Assembly (NCBI GenBank): GCA_937958985.1
Contig: CALGLV010000006.1
Span: 1 to 64,000 of the forward strand
Direction: 5' to 3'
DNA from: an uncultured Aquimarina sp.
GTDB lineage: Bacteria > Bacteroidota > Bacteroidia > Flavobacteriales > Flavobacteriaceae
DNA length: 64,000 bases
Shown: one piece after another, positions 1 through 10,404 of the stretch
Position numbering within the stretch: the stretch's first letter is position 1
How the letters are laid out: each line of letters begins with the position of its first letter
Notes under the pieces: model-generated
The model's database searches: none
What the model saw: the letters and a program-made list of their open reading frames with translations, nothing else
What the model was told of the DNA's origin: nothing
Translations under genes and position numbers: made by a program

Positions 1-3000
1 GCAGAAATATCTAAAGCACTTGGTGTATAAATTGGATTTTCAGAAGTTGAATCATTATATGATCCTGATCCAGAAGTAGTCCATAATACCGTACCGTTTG
101 TAGATGCGCCACCTATTACCGTGTACATGCCATCAGAACAAATCTCTGCCGTAGCAGGACCTGCTTCTACTGTTGGCGCTTCTTCAATAGTAATAGTTAC
201 TATATCTGAAGCTGGAGTACAAGGTGCTGTTGCATCCGTAGTTAATGTCAATACATAAACTCCTGCTGTTGTTGCTGTAAACACAGCCGTTTCAGGAGAT
301 GAAGATGCTGTTGCTGGAGTAATCGCTCCATCGCCTGCATTCGTAGTAATAGACCAAGTCGCCTCGGTAGCACCGCCACCAAAACTAGAACCTACTAACG
401 TATAGCTTCCAAAATCATTACATAACGATACTGCATCGCCAGCTTCTACAGTTGGTAATTCATTTATTGTAAGGGCTACCGTATCTATAGCATTAGACCC
501 TGAACAAGCTCCAGTTGCGGAAGCTGTTTTAGTAAGGGTTACTGTCCCTGCAGAAATATCTAAAGCACTTGGCGTATAAATCGGATTTTCTGAAGTCGTA
601 TCATTATATGATCCTGATCCAGAAGTAGTCCATAATACCGTACCGTTTGTGGATGCACCACCGCTTACCGTATACATTCCATCGGAACAAATCTCTGCCG
701 TAGCAGGACCTGCTTCTACTGTTGGCGCTTCTTCAATAGTAATGGTCACCGAATCTACAGCTGCAAAACATGGTACTGTTGTATCTGTGGTTAGAGTTAA
801 TACATAAACACCTCCAATGGTTGCCGTAAACACAATTGTTTCAGGAGTAGCACTTGGAGTTATAAAACTCAAATCACCATCACCTGGATTGATAGTGATA
901 GCCCAAGTAGCTTCCGTGGCTCCTCCTCCAAAACTAGACCCTGATAATGTATACATTCCGAAATCGTTACACAAACTAATATCAGGACCAGCTTCTACTG
1001 TTGGTTCTTCATTTATAGTTAAGGTAAATTCATCAGAGACAGATGTGCTAGCACAAGAGCCGTTACCCGTTACTGTTTTTGTTAAAGTCACTACTCCTGC
1101 TGAAATATCCGAGATACTTGGCGTGTATATTGGGTTATCTGTTGAAATACTACTAAAACCTCCTGATCCACTTGACGTCCAATTAATCGAACCACCAAAA
1201 GAAGTCCCATCTGTAAATGCAAACATATCTGTGGAGCAAATAGTACCTGTTTTGTTTGTACCAACATTAACTGCTGGAGATGGATCTATAGTTACAGTAA
1301 TATCTTGTGGCTGTCCTATACAACCTGAAACTGATGTAGCTTCGACATTATATACCACTGTAAGCGGTGTTGTTGTTGGATTGGAAAAAACATCGTTTAC
1401 TATTGCATTCGCTGGTAATCCAGAGTTACTTACTGCATTGGAAGCTCCTGCAACTAAACCAGCAGACGGAGTTATACTTATGATTCTCCATGACGCTACC
1501 TGCGTACTAGTATTAGATTCTTGAAGAAGAACTCCTATTGAATCGTCGCTACATACTGTTGTATCTAAAATAGTCGAAACAACAGGTTCTGGTGCAACCG
1601 TTACAATAATATCAAATACCTGACCTTGACAGCCTCCCGATCCACCAACTGTAAGTGTATAAGTAATAGTTACATTATTTGCCGTTCTATTAACATATGT
1701 GTCGGTTATATTATCTCCAGATTCTGTAGTTCTATTAGGTGCAGCAGGTACATTTAGCTCGTCAGAAGAACTCACTGTATAAGAAGGAGTAACCGATGAA
1801 ACACCAATATCTAAAGCCTCTCCCGAACAAACTGCTTCTGTAAAGTCAGGAAATGGAGGATCCACTAAAGTTAAAACCACTTCTTGCCTAATAGGGTTAA
1901 CGCAAGACGTATTTATATTTCTAATTTCAGCGAAATACGAAATATTTCCAGCCATAGTAAGTTCTGGATTTGACACTACATTTCCTCCTGTAGGCGCATC
2001 AAACCATGTAACAGCTAGTGTATTAGTATCGAATGTAATGGCAGTATTTGCATTTAAAGGTGTAATTGGTGCTACCGCACAGCCTATAAGATCCTGACTA
2101 CTAATCAATTCTGGTCTTTCAACTGTTATAGTTACCGTATCAGAAACAGCTGTACAAGGGGCTGTAGCATTTGTAGTCAAAGTCAACACATAAACACCTA
2201 CGGTGGTTGCTGTAAATATTGCTGTTTCTGGATTTGCACTTGCTATAGTAGGATTGACTGCACCATCACCTGCATTGGTTGTAATTGACCAAGTCGCTTC
2301 TGTAGCTCCTCCACCAAAACTAGAACCGACTAAAGTATATGATCCAAAATCTACACATAGCGTTGCATCGTTACCTGCTTCAACGGTTGGTTCTGTGTTT
2401 ATTGTTAAAGCAACGGTGTCGGTTGCGGTGTTACAGGATGTTCCTCCCGTTACTGTTTTTGTTAAAGTTACTGTAGTGGCTGTAATATCTAATGCACTTG
2501 GCGTGTATACAGGGTTATCTATTGTTTCATTGGAAAATGACCCTGAACCACTTGTTGTCCATAGTATACTTCCATTAGTAGAAGTCCCTCCTATAACTGT
2601 GTACATTTCATCAGAACAGATTGCCGCCGTAGCTGGCCCTGCTTCACTTGTTGGTGCTTCTTCAATAGTAATCGTTACCGTATCTACAGCTTCAACACAT
2701 GGAGCGGTTGCATTAGTTGTTAAAGTCAATACATAAACGCCTCCTGTGGTTGCTGTAAAAGTTACTGTTTCAGGATTTGTTGTTGCAGCTGTTGAGCTTA
2801 TCACTCCATCGCCTGCATTAGTTGTAATAGACCAAGTAGCTTCTGTAGCTCCTCCTCCAAAATTAGCTCCTACTAATGTATAGGGGCCAAAATCACTACA
2901 TAAGGTAATGTCTGCACCTGCCGCTACGGTAGGCTCTTCATTTACTGTTAATATAAATTCGTCAGAGACTAAGGTACTAGCACATGAACCCGTACCCGTT

Positions 3001-4420
3001 ACCGTTTTTGTTAAAGTCACCACACCTGCCGAAATATCTGGAACACTTGGCGTGTATGTTGGATTATCTACTGAAGTACTACTAAAACCTCCTGATCCAC
3101 TTGACGTCCAATTAATCGAACCTCCAAAAGAAGTCCCATCTGTAAATGCAAACATATCTGTGGAGCAAATTGCGCCTGATTTGTCTGTACCAACATTAGC
3201 TACGGGTAATGGATCTATAGTAACAGTAATATTTTGTGGTTGTCCAATACAGCCTGCAGCTGAAGTTGCTTCAACATTGTACACCACTGTTAGAGGACTT
3301 GTTGTAGGGTTTGTAAAAACATCATTTGCTATGGCGTTTGCTGGTAAGCCAAAAGTGTTTGTAGCATTGCTAGCCCCAGCAACTAAACCTGCTGCTGGAG
3401 TTATACTTAAAACTCGCCATGAATCTGCAACAGTATTTGAGTTAGCTTCTTGAAAAACAATTCCCGTTGGATTATCACTACAAACTGTAGTATCTAAAAT
3501 ATTTGAAATAACTGGCTCTGGCGCAACTGTTACTACAACATCAAATATTTGTCCCTGACATCCTCCAGGCTCACCAACGGTGAGCGTATATGTAATCGTT
3601 ACATTACTTCCCGTTAGGTTAACATATGTATCGGTTATATTAGCTGCAGACGGAGTTGGTCTGTTATTCTGTACTGCTGGTACATTTGGTTCATCAGATG
3701 AACTCACAGTATAGGATGGAGTTACCGTTGAAACACCTATATTTAAAGCTTCACCAGAACAAACAGTTTCTGTTAAATCTGGAAAAGGAGGATCAACTAA
3801 AGTTAATACAACCTCAACTCTATCTGGGTTAACACAAGAAGTACTTATATTTCTAATTTCTGCAAAATAAGAAATATTTCCAGCGGTACTGAGTTCTGGG
3901 TTTGGCACCGTATTACCTCCTGTTAAAGCATCAAACCAAGTAACTGCTATAGTATTGGTATCGAATGTAATGGCGTCATTTGCATTTAGCGGCGTAATTG
4001 GAGGCACTGCACAACCCACAAGATCTTGACTACTAATCAATTCAGGACTTTCAACTGTAATGGTTACCGTATCAGAAACTGGTGTACAGGGAGCTGTAGC
4101 ATCTGTAGTTAATGTAAGTACATAATTACCCACAGTAGTCGCTGTAAATATAGCTGTTTCGGGATTACTAGTTGCTGTAGTCGGTGTAACAGCACCATCT
4201 CCTGGATTGGTACTTAGTGTCCAAACACCTGTAGTTGCCCCACCTCCGATTGAAGCATCAGTCAATTGATAAGAGCCAAAATCAATACATAATGCAGTAT
4301 CGCTTCCAGCCTCGACTGTTGACTCTTCACTTATAGTTAATATTATATTTTCCTCGCGAACAACCGCACTACACAAACCTTGACCTGTCACTGTTTTGGT
4401 TAGCGTAATTTCGCCAGCTG
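1..4420 (-). repeat. In-frame higher-order tandem repeat array inside giant protein gene
   Basis: The landmark 'G[AC][AT]G[AT]AATATC..GCACTTGG' recurs at about 1, 550, 1099, 2479, 3028 and 4417: spacings 549, 549, 1380, 549 and 1389 bp, all divisible by 3. Confidence 0.9.
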
Positions 4421-5636
4421 TAATATCTAAAGGACTAGGAGTGTAGACCGGATTATCGATTGTAGTACTATTAAAAACTCCTGTACCGCTTGTTGACCAA
4501 GAGATTGAGCTATTACTCCCAGAGGTACTTCCGCTAACGGTATACATTTCTGTAGAACATATAATATCTGTCATATCAACAACATCAACTTCGGGACCTT
4601 GTATAACATTAAGTGTTATACAACGCTCTTCGGCACAGCCTCCTGGGTCAATTATATTACATATTTCATAAGACCCTGGAGTTTCAAAGTCATAAATAAC
4701 ATCATTACCACCACCTCCAATATTCTGCCTGGGGCCGCCGTCTATTGAAACAGAAAAACTTTGACCAGCACCAGAAGCAGATGGTATAAATATAGATTCG
4801 CCTGAGCAAAAGGTTTCTCCATCAAGATCCAAGGCATCTACCCCGTCAATTGAAAAAACTAGACCTCCTACAGGAAAAATAAAATAATCAATAAAGGCAC
4901 AATTACAATTATTACACGCCGCGTCAACTAATGGCCCTGCTGGGGTTGCTCCTTGACTGGTAAATTGATTGATATTTGGATTTGCAGTTGGGATTGATTG
5001 CGTAAATGTTTCGCAATTACCAGTACAAGATGATGCTCCGCCTGGAGTAAGATCATTTTGAGGCCCTGGAGGTAGAGCTCGAAAACCCCCACAAAAAGTA
5101 CCTACAGTACCCCCTGCGCCACCAACATTTTGAGCATTTAAAGTTAAACTAAATAAGCCGTCGGCAGCTTGCGCATTAAAAGAACATGAAGTTATTGTAA
5201 CAATTGCACATGCTGGTCCAGATGAACAATCTAAAGCTATATCATTTTCACCATTAATAATACCTACTTGATTTCCTTGTTCATCAAATATTAAAACCCC
5301 TTCTCCAGATTGACCAAAATCTCCCCTTCTACACACTCTTATTTCTATATTCTCAGAAACAGGTAAAATATCACCCGGAGTTGGAATTATAATATCAAAC
5401 TGCCAAGTAGGGTCTGCCCCTTGCCCTGCACTAGCCTGTATACAAGCTTCAACTCCATTTACCTCATATATGTTAGGATTATTATTATTATTTGCAGTAA
5501 TACTTACAACAACATCAGGATCTCCTACTTGCCCAGGGAAAATTTGAGCTGACGCAAAAAAACTAAAGCTTAACATTACAATTAATGATAAGCTTCTTAA
5601 ATATTTTTTAAAATTAAAAACGTATTTTTTCTTCAT
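1..5636 (-). CDS. Giant secreted repeat protein with PKD-like/adhesin-type modules (partial, C-terminus beyond window)
   Basis: Own reverse-strand reading: ATG at 5636..5634, MKKKYVFNFKKYLRSLSLIVMLSFSFFASAQIFPGQVGD... (signal peptide), then repeated Cys-containing modules such as '..ICSDGMYTVSGGASTNGTVLWTTSGSGSYNDTTSENPIYTPSALDISAGTVTLTKT..' and '..VTFTATTGGVYVLTLTTNATAPC..'. Repeat spacings are multiples of 3. No stop seen before the window edge, which probably explains its absence from the ORF track. Confidence 0.9.
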   Translation of the reverse strand, partial: MKKKYVFNFKKYLRSLSLIVMLSFSFFASAQIFPGQVGDPDVVVSITANNNNNPNIYEVNGVEACIQASAGQGADPTWQFDIIIPTPGDILPVSENIEIRVCRRGDFGQSGEGVLIFDEQGNQVGIINGENDIALDCSSGPACAIVTITSCSFNAQAADGLFSLTLNAQNVGGAGGTVGTFCGGFRALPPGPQNDLTPGGASSCTGNCETFTQSIPTANPNINQFTSQGATPAGPLVDAACNNCNCAFIDYFIFPVGGLVFSIDGVDALDLDGETFCSGESIFIPSASGAGQSFSVSIDGGPRQNIGGGGNDVIYDFETPGSYEICNIIDPGGCAEERCITLNVIQGPEVDVVDMTDIICSTEMYTVSGSTSGSNSSISWSTSGTGVFNSTTIDNPVYTPSPLDITAGEITLTKTVTGQGLCSAVVREENIILTISEESTVEAGSDTALCIDFGSYQLTDASIGGGATTGVWTLSTNPGDGAVTPTTATSNPETAIFTATTVGNYVLTLTTDATAPCTPVSDTVTITVESPELISSQDLVGCAVPPITPLNANDAITFDTNTIAVTWFDALTGGNTVPNPELSTAGNISYFAEIRNISTSCVNPDRVEVVLTLVDPPFPDLTETVCSGEALNIGVSTVTPSYTVSSSDEPNVPAVQNNRPTPSAANITDTYVNLTGSNVTITYTLTVGEPGGCQGQIFDVVVTVAPEPVISNILDTTVCSDNPTGIVFQEANSNTVADSWRVLSITPAAGLVAGASNATNTFGLPANAIANDVFTNPTTSPLTVVYNVEATSAAGCIGQPQNITVTIDPLPVANVGTDKSGAICSTDMFAFTDGTSFGGSINWTSSGSGGFSSTSVDNPTYTPSVPDISAGVVTLTKTVTGTGSCASTLVSDEFILTVNEEPTVAAGADITLCSDFGPYTLVGANFGGGATEATWSITTNAGDGVISSTAATTNPETVTFTATTGGVYVLTLTTNATAPCVEAVDTVTITIEEAPTSEAGPATAAICSDEMYTVIGGTSTNGSILWTTSGSGSFSNETIDNPVYTPSALDITATTVTLTKTVTGGTSCNTATDTVALTINTEPTVEAGNDATLCVDFGSYTLVGSSFGGGATEATWSITTNAGDGAVNPTIASANPETAIFTATTVGVYVLTLTTNATAPCTAVSDTVTITVERPELISSQDLIGCAVAPITPLNANTAITFDTNTLAVTWFDAPTGGNVVSNPELTMAGNISYFAEIRNINTSCVNPIRQEVVLTLVDPPFPDFTEAVCSGEALDIGVSSVTPSYTVSSSDELNVPAAPNRTTESGDNITDTYVNRTANNVTITYTLTVGGSGGCQGQVFDIIVTVAPEPVVSTILDTTVCSDDSIGVLLQESNTSTQVASWRIISITPSAGLVAGASNAVSNSGLPANAIVNDVFSNPTTTPLTVVYNVEATSVSGCIGQPQDITVTIDPSPAVNVGTNKTGTICSTDMFAFTDGTSFGGSINWTSSGSGGFSSISTDNPIYTPSISDISAGVVTLTKTVTGNGSCASTSVSDEFTLTINEEPTVEAGPDISLCNDFGMYTLSGSSFGGGATEATWAITINPGDGDLSFITPSATPETIVFTATIGGVYVLTLTTDTTVPCFAAVDSVTITIEEAPTVEAGPATAEICSDGMYTVSGGASTNGTVLWTTSGSGSYNDTTSENPIYTPSALDISAGTVTLTKTASATGACSGSNAIDTVALTINELPTVEAGDAVSLCNDFGSYTLVGSSFGGGATEATWSITTNAGDGAITPATASSSPETAVFTATTAGVYVLTLTTDATAPCTPASDIVTITIEEAPTVEAGPATAEICSDGMYTVIGGASTNGTVLWTTSGSGSYNDSTSENPIYTPSALDIS

Positions 5637-5895
5637 AGTATTATGTTGATTTACAAAATCTTAAAAAAACAAACTAAAAATGCGTTCTTAAAATTTTATT
5701 AATAACAAAAGCAAGCACAAACTTACTAACAAGTTATAAACATACTACTTAATATAGAATAACTCAAAAAAAAAATCGATTAACTGCATTTTTATCAGAA
5801 TAACAGCTAAAACAGTATTTTAAATGCTTTACAAATGATTTAGCGGATAAAATATGTGTTTTCAATAATTATATTTATACCACAAAAAGCTTAAA

Positions 5896-7314
5896 TTATT
5901 GATATAGAGGATTAATCCCTAAAGTATGGAACAATTTAGCACGAGATTTTAACAGCTTAATTTGAATTTTATTTTGTTTTAACTGTGCATCTATTAATTT
6001 GGCTTCACGTGAATTCACCAGAAACAAGGAACTTTCTCCTAAGAAAAACTTTCGCTCTTCAGCCTTTACCATTATTTTGTAATTCGCTAATACTTCGTTT
6101 ACCATTTTAAACTGAATATTTAGTGAGTTAATTTCAGCGTAAGCCATATTTACTTTATTCCTAATTTTAAGTTCTGTAGACAAACGTTCGAAATTGGCAT
6201 CTTGAAGTTTAAATTTTGCTACTTTTAAATCTCCTCGCTCTTTTCTGAGAAATAAAGGGGTGCTAAAACTAAAGCCCGATTTATATTCATTAGAATTAAA
6301 GGTATCCACCTGATCGGGAGTCGAACTAATAAAATTGTAATTGAAATTCAGCTTTGGTAGTAGCTTATTTAATTTTAGTCTTCGATCCACATCTAAACCA
6401 TCTATTTTATACCCTAAAGAAAGTAGTTTGGGGTGATTTTCTAAATTAAACTCATTTTCGGATAAACCTTGTATTGCTAATGCGGATTCTATAACTAATA
6501 TCGATGGTTTACTAGGAGCTATATTCTCTTCTATTTGTAATGGTATATCATTTACCCACAAATAATTACTTACTTTATATGTAGACTGTATTCGTTTTAA
6601 AGATGCTGCTTCCCTATTTAACGCTCTATTTTGAATGGTGATTTTTGACTCAACGGAATCAATAGCTGCTTTATCACCTGTTTCCACCCCTCTGACTGTT
6701 GCCTTAAAACGAGTAACTGCATTTCCTAAAAAACTACTAAATATTTGCTCTTCATTAGTTGCCTTTATCCATTCGAAATAAGCCTTCGTAGCTTCAAACA
6801 ACAAATCGTTTATCACTAAGTTTCTATCAGCTTTGCTTTGTTTCAAAAAAAGCTTAGCCTTTTTAAGTGTCGCCATTCTATCATTAATCAGAAAACCTTC
6901 TAAGGCATCTACACTAACTCCTGCGCTGTACAATCCCTCTTCAGGCACATTACGTTCTGCATTTAAAAACACTCCTGAGTTTTCTTCATAATTCGCCTTA
7001 AACTCTACCCCATACCATGTAGGCACTTTAAAAGTGGCGTTAAAAATATCATAGTAGTTAAGGTCTTTAAAATCTTTGGCACTGTAATCTACCTCAATCT
7101 TTGGATCGAAGCCTCCTCTTGATTTTAATAACTTTGCCTCTCCATTACTTAATATTAAATTTGCTTGTTTAATTATGGGATGGTGTTTTTTTACAAAACC
7201 AATGTACTCTTCATAACTTAATACTTTTTTATTTTCAATTAAATTAGTTTGAGCGGTACTACTAAATGAAAATAATAGCATATAACTGCATACTATATAT
7301 TTAATTATTTTCAT
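5896..7314 (-). CDS. TolC family outer membrane efflux protein
   Basis: 472 aa with signal peptide; TolC-like repeated coiled-coil regions; 4-bp overlap with the upstream HlyD gene. Confidence 0.85.
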   Translation of the reverse strand: MKIIKYIVCSYMLLFSFSSTAQTNLIENKKVLSYEEYIGFVKKHHPIIKQANLILSNGEAKLLKSRGGFDPKIEVDYSAKDFKDLNYYDIFNATFKVPTWYGVEFKANYEENSGVFLNAERNVPEEGLYSAGVSVDALEGFLINDRMATLKKAKLFLKQSKADRNLVINDLLFEATKAYFEWIKATNEEQIFSSFLGNAVTRFKATVRGVETGDKAAIDSVESKITIQNRALNREAASLKRIQSTYKVSNYLWVNDIPLQIEENIAPSKPSILVIESALAIQGLSENEFNLENHPKLLSLGYKIDGLDVDRRLKLNKLLPKLNFNYNFISSTPDQVDTFNSNEYKSGFSFSTPLFLRKERGDLKVAKFKLQDANFERLSTELKIRNKVNMAYAEINSLNIQFKMVNEVLANYKIMVKAEERKFFLGESSLFLVNSREAKLIDAQLKQNKIQIKLLKSRAKLFHTLGINPLYQ

Positions 7315-8678
7315 TTCTTTTTACTTTTAGATGATTTTACTTCTTTTCCTTCAGGAGTATAATAATTGGCTGGAAAGCCATTAAGCCTTCTCCATATTTC
7401 ATACCATACAGGTACATCTTCCAATAATGCGATAGTATAAGCCCCTGAACCTACCCTAATATTTTTAGGCCAATCATGATTTTTTTCTTTTGAACTTGGA
7501 GCTATTAATATTCTAAATTTTCCGTTTTGACTTATAAAAGTTTCTACAGCTACTACCTCTCCTGCATAGGTACCAAATGAAGCATTGGGCCAACCACTAA
7601 AAAATATTGCTGGCCAACCGTCAAATTGAATTCGTACTTCTTCTCCCAAATGTATTAATGGTAAATCGATAGGCTCTACAAAAGTTTCTACTGCCAAATC
7701 ATATTCGGCAGGCATAATACCAACCAATTGTTCACCTTCTTTAAAAGTTTCTCCAATACCTGTTTTTAATGCTTTGTTTATATATCCATTTTGTGGTGCT
7801 TTTATGTAATACATATTATTTCGCAACTGGTAATTGGCCGACTGTGTATTTAACTTACTAACTTGTGCTTCTGCATCATACTGATTCGATTCAGCAGTAG
7901 AACGGTCGCTTTGAGCTTTGGCTATTTTATCTGCAAAACTTGCCGAAGTACGGCTAATTTCTACTATCGCATTGATTACTTTATTTTTACTAGTAAGCAA
8001 CTTATTTTCTTGAGAAATTTGCTTTGCATTCATTTGCTGAAGCTTTAATCGTTTGGCTTCAACATCACTCAATGGTTTTAATCCTTCTTTATTTAAAATC
8101 AATGCTCGCTCATACTGAGTTTGAGCAATTTTAGTGTTATTACGAACTGCCTCTAAATCAATACTATCTGAAATAACCTTGAACCTATCTTGTTTTAGTT
8201 TATTTTCAGTTTGCTGAATTTTCAAAACTCGTTCTCTATTCAAAGCTTGTATTTGATTGCCTAATGCCGTTACTTTATTTCCGTAAGAATTTACAGACCT
8301 GCTTTTTGCATCACGCTGAGCCAGGGTACGCTCTACTAATCTTGGATCTAGATATTCATTTTTAATTTCAGAAATAAATATTATAGTGTCTCCCTTTTCT
8401 ACATAATCCCCTTCTCGAACATACCATTGTTCAATTCGTCCAGGTATTGGCGATTGAATGGTTTGTGGTCTTTGCCCGGGAGTTAGTGTTGTTAAATAAC
8501 CGTTACCTGTAACATTTTGCGTCCAGGGCAGAAATAAAAAAATAACTCCTACTACAGCAAACACCAACAAAAATTTATTGAAATTTTTGTAATAACTTTT
8601 ATTGAACAATTTTTCAAATGCATTATATCCTTTTAAGGCTTTTTCTGCATCTACCTTGTTATTTGAAATATTTAGCAT
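7311..8678 (-). CDS. HlyD family periplasmic adaptor / membrane fusion protein
   Basis: 455 aa; single N-terminal TM, biotinyl-lipoyl-like 'IQSPIPGRIEQWYVREGDYVEKGDTI', long coiled coil, 'IKAPQNGYINKALKTGIGETFKEGEQLVGIMP'. Confidence 0.9.
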   Translation of the reverse strand: MLNISNNKVDAEKALKGYNAFEKLFNKSYYKNFNKFLLVFAVVGVIFLFLPWTQNVTGNGYLTTLTPGQRPQTIQSPIPGRIEQWYVREGDYVEKGDTIIFISEIKNEYLDPRLVERTLAQRDAKSRSVNSYGNKVTALGNQIQALNRERVLKIQQTENKLKQDRFKVISDSIDLEAVRNNTKIAQTQYERALILNKEGLKPLSDVEAKRLKLQQMNAKQISQENKLLTSKNKVINAIVEISRTSASFADKIAKAQSDRSTAESNQYDAEAQVSKLNTQSANYQLRNNMYYIKAPQNGYINKALKTGIGETFKEGEQLVGIMPAEYDLAVETFVEPIDLPLIHLGEEVRIQFDGWPAIFFSGWPNASFGTYAGEVVAVETFISQNGKFRILIAPSSKEKNHDWPKNIRVGSGAYTIALLEDVPVWYEIWRRLNGFPANYYTPEGKEVKSSKSKKK

Positions 8679-8681
8679 CTT

Positions 8682-10337
8682 TTAATGTTTTAATGTTCCA
8701 TTACTAACCTCAACCGAACGGTTACAATTTTGTTGCCAAATTGGGTTTCTACTTGCTACAATAAGTGCCCAAGGCTGCTCTTTAGCGGTTAAATAATTTA
8801 CAATAGTTTCTGTTTCTTCATCTTCAAAATGCTCCAGCGGATCTTTTAACAACAGTAATTTCGGTTCGTTAATAATAGCTCTTGCCAATACTATTCGCCT
8901 AGAAACGGTATGAGGAATATGTTGTCCTTCGGGGTACAGAATTGATTCTAAACCTTGAGGTTGTTTTTTTATAAAAGGCAGCAAACCTAGGTTTTCCAAA
9001 ATATCATTTAAACGTTCTCTTGACACCTCTGGATTTCCAAAAGTTATATTTTCTAATATGCTACCCTCAAAAGGAAGCTGCTCTGGTAAAACCTGCCCTA
9101 TTCTAGACCTGTATTTACTAGGCCAAATTCCTTTCATAGAATTGTGATTTACATATAAAGTTCCTGAAGTAGGCAATCGTAAACCCGATAATATTTTAAG
9201 TAATGTTGTTTTTCCTGAACCTGAAGCTCCTTTCAATAAAATACGATCTGTATTTTTTACACTAAAATTCACATTACTCAACACAGGGGCTTCATCATTT
9301 ATTTGATATCCCAAATTTTCCACTTCTACACATAAGTCTTGTTCCGTTTCAAAAGGATCGACTCCTTTTTGAGGCTCTAATTCTTTATCTACTACCTGTC
9401 CTATTTTTTCTAAAGAAGTTAATACATCGTAAAATGTTTCTAAACCTGTAATTAATTTCTCTACAGATGCTAAAACCAATAAAATAATAATTTCAGATGC
9501 TACAAATTGCCCAATGTTCATTTGTTGATTCAATACTAATAAACCCCCAATAATTAACAAGCCCGCAGTTACTAAAATTTTAAAGCCAATCATTTGTATG
9601 TACTGTAAAATAAGCACTTTAAAATGACTATCTCTGGCCTCTAAATATTCCTCCGTATATTTATTATTACGGTACATCGCTAGATTTGTTTTTCCCGAAA
9701 GTTTGAAACTTATAACAGACCTGGCTACCTCTTGAATCCAGTGTGCAACTTTATATTTTATTTTAGATTCTTTTAAACTAGTGTCTAATCCTTTTTGAGC
9801 TGTAAATTTGAAAACTCCATAAATTAAAAACAGTAATAAAAACCCATAAATTATAAAAAACGGATGATAAAAAGACAGTAAAATCAATCCGAAAATTATT
9901 TGTAAAAATGCTGTAGGGAATCCTATTAAAATTTTTGATAACCCTTTTTGAACCGTTAATGTGTCGAAAAAACGATTGGCTAATTCGGGTGGGTAATATT
10001 TATGTAGTTCTTCACTTTTAATTTTCGGAAATCGATATACGAACTCGAACGAAGAACGCGCAAAAATCTTTTGCTGAACACTCTCCATAACTCGTATTTG
10101 CATTACTTGCAAAGCGCCTTGGAAAGCAACACCAATAGTTACCAGCACTACTAAAACTATCCATGAAGACGAAATTTGAGCTCCCTGAATTAAATTGATA
10201 ATTGCTTGTATACCCAATGGCAGCGTCAGGGCTACTAAACCTGAAAAAATAGCATAATAAAATATTTGCTTAATGTCTCTTTTATCTAATTGCAACAAGC
10301 TTAAAAAGCGTTGCCAAGGTGACATAATTTCTTTCAT
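8682..10337 (-). CDS. ABC transporter, fused permease/ATP-binding protein with atypical nucleotide-binding domain
   Basis: 551 aa; six-TM-type exporter domain then NBD with intact Walker A GASGSGKTT; other ATPase motifs divergent (see findings). Confidence 0.88.
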   Translation of the reverse strand: MKEIMSPWQRFLSLLQLDKRDIKQIFYYAIFSGLVALTLPLGIQAIINLIQGAQISSSWIVLVVLVTIGVAFQGALQVMQIRVMESVQQKIFARSSFEFVYRFPKIKSEELHKYYPPELANRFFDTLTVQKGLSKILIGFPTAFLQIIFGLILLSFYHPFFIIYGFLLLFLIYGVFKFTAQKGLDTSLKESKIKYKVAHWIQEVARSVISFKLSGKTNLAMYRNNKYTEEYLEARDSHFKVLILQYIQMIGFKILVTAGLLIIGGLLVLNQQMNIGQFVASEIIILLVLASVEKLITGLETFYDVLTSLEKIGQVVDKELEPQKGVDPFETEQDLCVEVENLGYQINDEAPVLSNVNFSVKNTDRILLKGASGSGKTTLLKILSGLRLPTSGTLYVNHNSMKGIWPSKYRSRIGQVLPEQLPFEGSILENITFGNPEVSRERLNDILENLGLLPFIKKQPQGLESILYPEGQHIPHTVSRRIVLARAIINEPKLLLLKDPLEHFEDEETETIVNYLTAKEQPWALIVASRNPIWQQNCNRSVEVSNGTLKH

Positions 10338-10404
10338 AAAATGAAAACTTAATATATTGAAATGTGATGTTCTGATTGTTTATAATAAAATTAATTCGAT
10401 AAAA

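Noticed and set aside
817-3453. Plus-strand ORFs 817-1524, 2203-2736 and 2908-3453 encoding similar Val/Pro-rich proteins
   Set aside because: They lie antisense to the in-frame giant minus-strand gene. Their mutual similarity is a by-product of the repeat array, and their composition is that of shadow ORFs.
1-4420. Possible CRISPR array or DNA-level satellite because of regular spacing
   Set aside because: The spacings (549/1380 bp) are far too long, divisible by 3, and every unit encodes protein modules; there is no short repeat-spacer structure.
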